Under the pieces are notes generated by a model. That model had not been told where the DNA came from. It saw nothing but the letters and a program-made list of their open reading frames with translations, and did no database searches. Position numbers and translations under genes: made by a program. This document shows, piece by piece, positions 5,302 to 5,384 of a stretch of 5,384 nucleotides of DNA. Within the stretch, counting starts at the first letter, position 1. Every line of letters begins with the position of its first letter. Source of the DNA: Planctomycetales bacterium (GTDB taxonomy: Bacteria; Planctomycetota; Planctomycetia; Isosphaerales; Isosphaeraceae); contig DAIDJI010000422.1 in the NCBI GenBank assembly GCA_027451455.1, positions 1 through 5,384 on the forward strand, written 5' to 3'.

Positions 5302-5384
5302 ATGGCCCGGTCCAAGTTCCGACGAGCGCCCCGCCTGGAGAACCTGGAGAGCCGCGAGCTGCTCTCGACCGTGACGCCGAGCGA
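5302..5384 (+). CDS. LEPR-XLL N-terminus of a probable large exported protein, partial at 3' end
   Basis: ATG at 5302 with a strong Shine-Dalgarno GGAGG (5292-5296, 5-nt spacer) opens a frame that stays open to the window end (27 codons). It begins MARSKFRRAP and continues RLENLESRELLSTVTPS. The basic stretch followed by LEnLExRELLS is the LEPR-XLL motif (LExLExRxLLS) found at the N-terminus of many planctomycete proteins, which are commonly very long and carry secreted or adhesive repeat domains. No ordinary signal peptide is seen in the visible part; the motif is thought to mark such proteins in place of one, but its role is not established. The body of the protein is outside the window, so its function cannot be named. 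Its control region carries the sigma-54 promoter and the structured leader upstream. Confidence 0.85.
   Translation, partial: MARSKFRRAPRLENLESRELLSTVTPS

Overview
This window reads as chromosomal DNA of a planctomycete, most likely of the Isosphaeraceae / Gemmatales side of the phylum. Three things point there: a GC-rich sequence; a 3' end that starts a protein with the planctomycete LEPR-XLL type N-terminus (RLENLESRELLS); and a 5' edge whose last ten codons look like the tail of a DUF1559 prepilin-like protein, followed by a small lipoprotein. Genus cannot be fixed from the sequence alone.

Layout. Bases 1-2524 form a rightward block: the probable end of a DUF1559 gene (stop at 33-35), a strong hairpin (83-111), a 150-residue lipoprotein (133-585) and, 4 bp later, a 644-residue membrane-anchored sulfatase-fold enzyme (590-2524). 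The enzyme has five predicted membrane segments and a Thr where true sulfatases have the Cys/Ser that becomes formylglycine. Bases 2525-2896 are a convergent intergenic gap with no convincing gene. Bases 2897-4735 (minus strand) encode a complete 612-residue phosphoglucomutase/phosphomannomutase with all four signature loops. Bases 4736-5301 are a 566-bp divergent control region. Bases 5302-5384 are the start of a LEPR-XLL protein that runs off the window.

The divergent region is the most interesting part. It carries a near-consensus sigma-54 promoter (CTGGCACG-N4-TTGCTTT, 5116-5134, exact GG-N10-GC spacing) pointing at the LEPR-XLL gene. Upstream of it are a perfect 9-bp inverted repeat (4977-4985 / 5015-5023) and an 11-bp direct repeat (4939-4949 / 4956-4966), at distances suitable for an enhancer-binding activator. 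Downstream is a predicted leader of about 159 nt with several hairpins and competing pairings. On the other strand, a weak sigma-70-like promoter for the mutase has a perfect palindrome filling its spacer.

Functionally, the rightward block encodes envelope proteins: a pseudopilin-like protein, a lipoprotein and a membrane enzyme probably acting on a phospho- or sulfo-ester outside the cytoplasm. The mutase supplies sugar-1-phosphates for polysaccharide and glycan synthesis. The last gene encodes a probable large exported protein under inducible sigma-54 control. I see no mobile element, CRISPR array, rRNA or tRNA. No clear new multi-gene system is present; the novelty candidates are the sigma-54 control region and the non-canonical sulfatase-fold enzyme.
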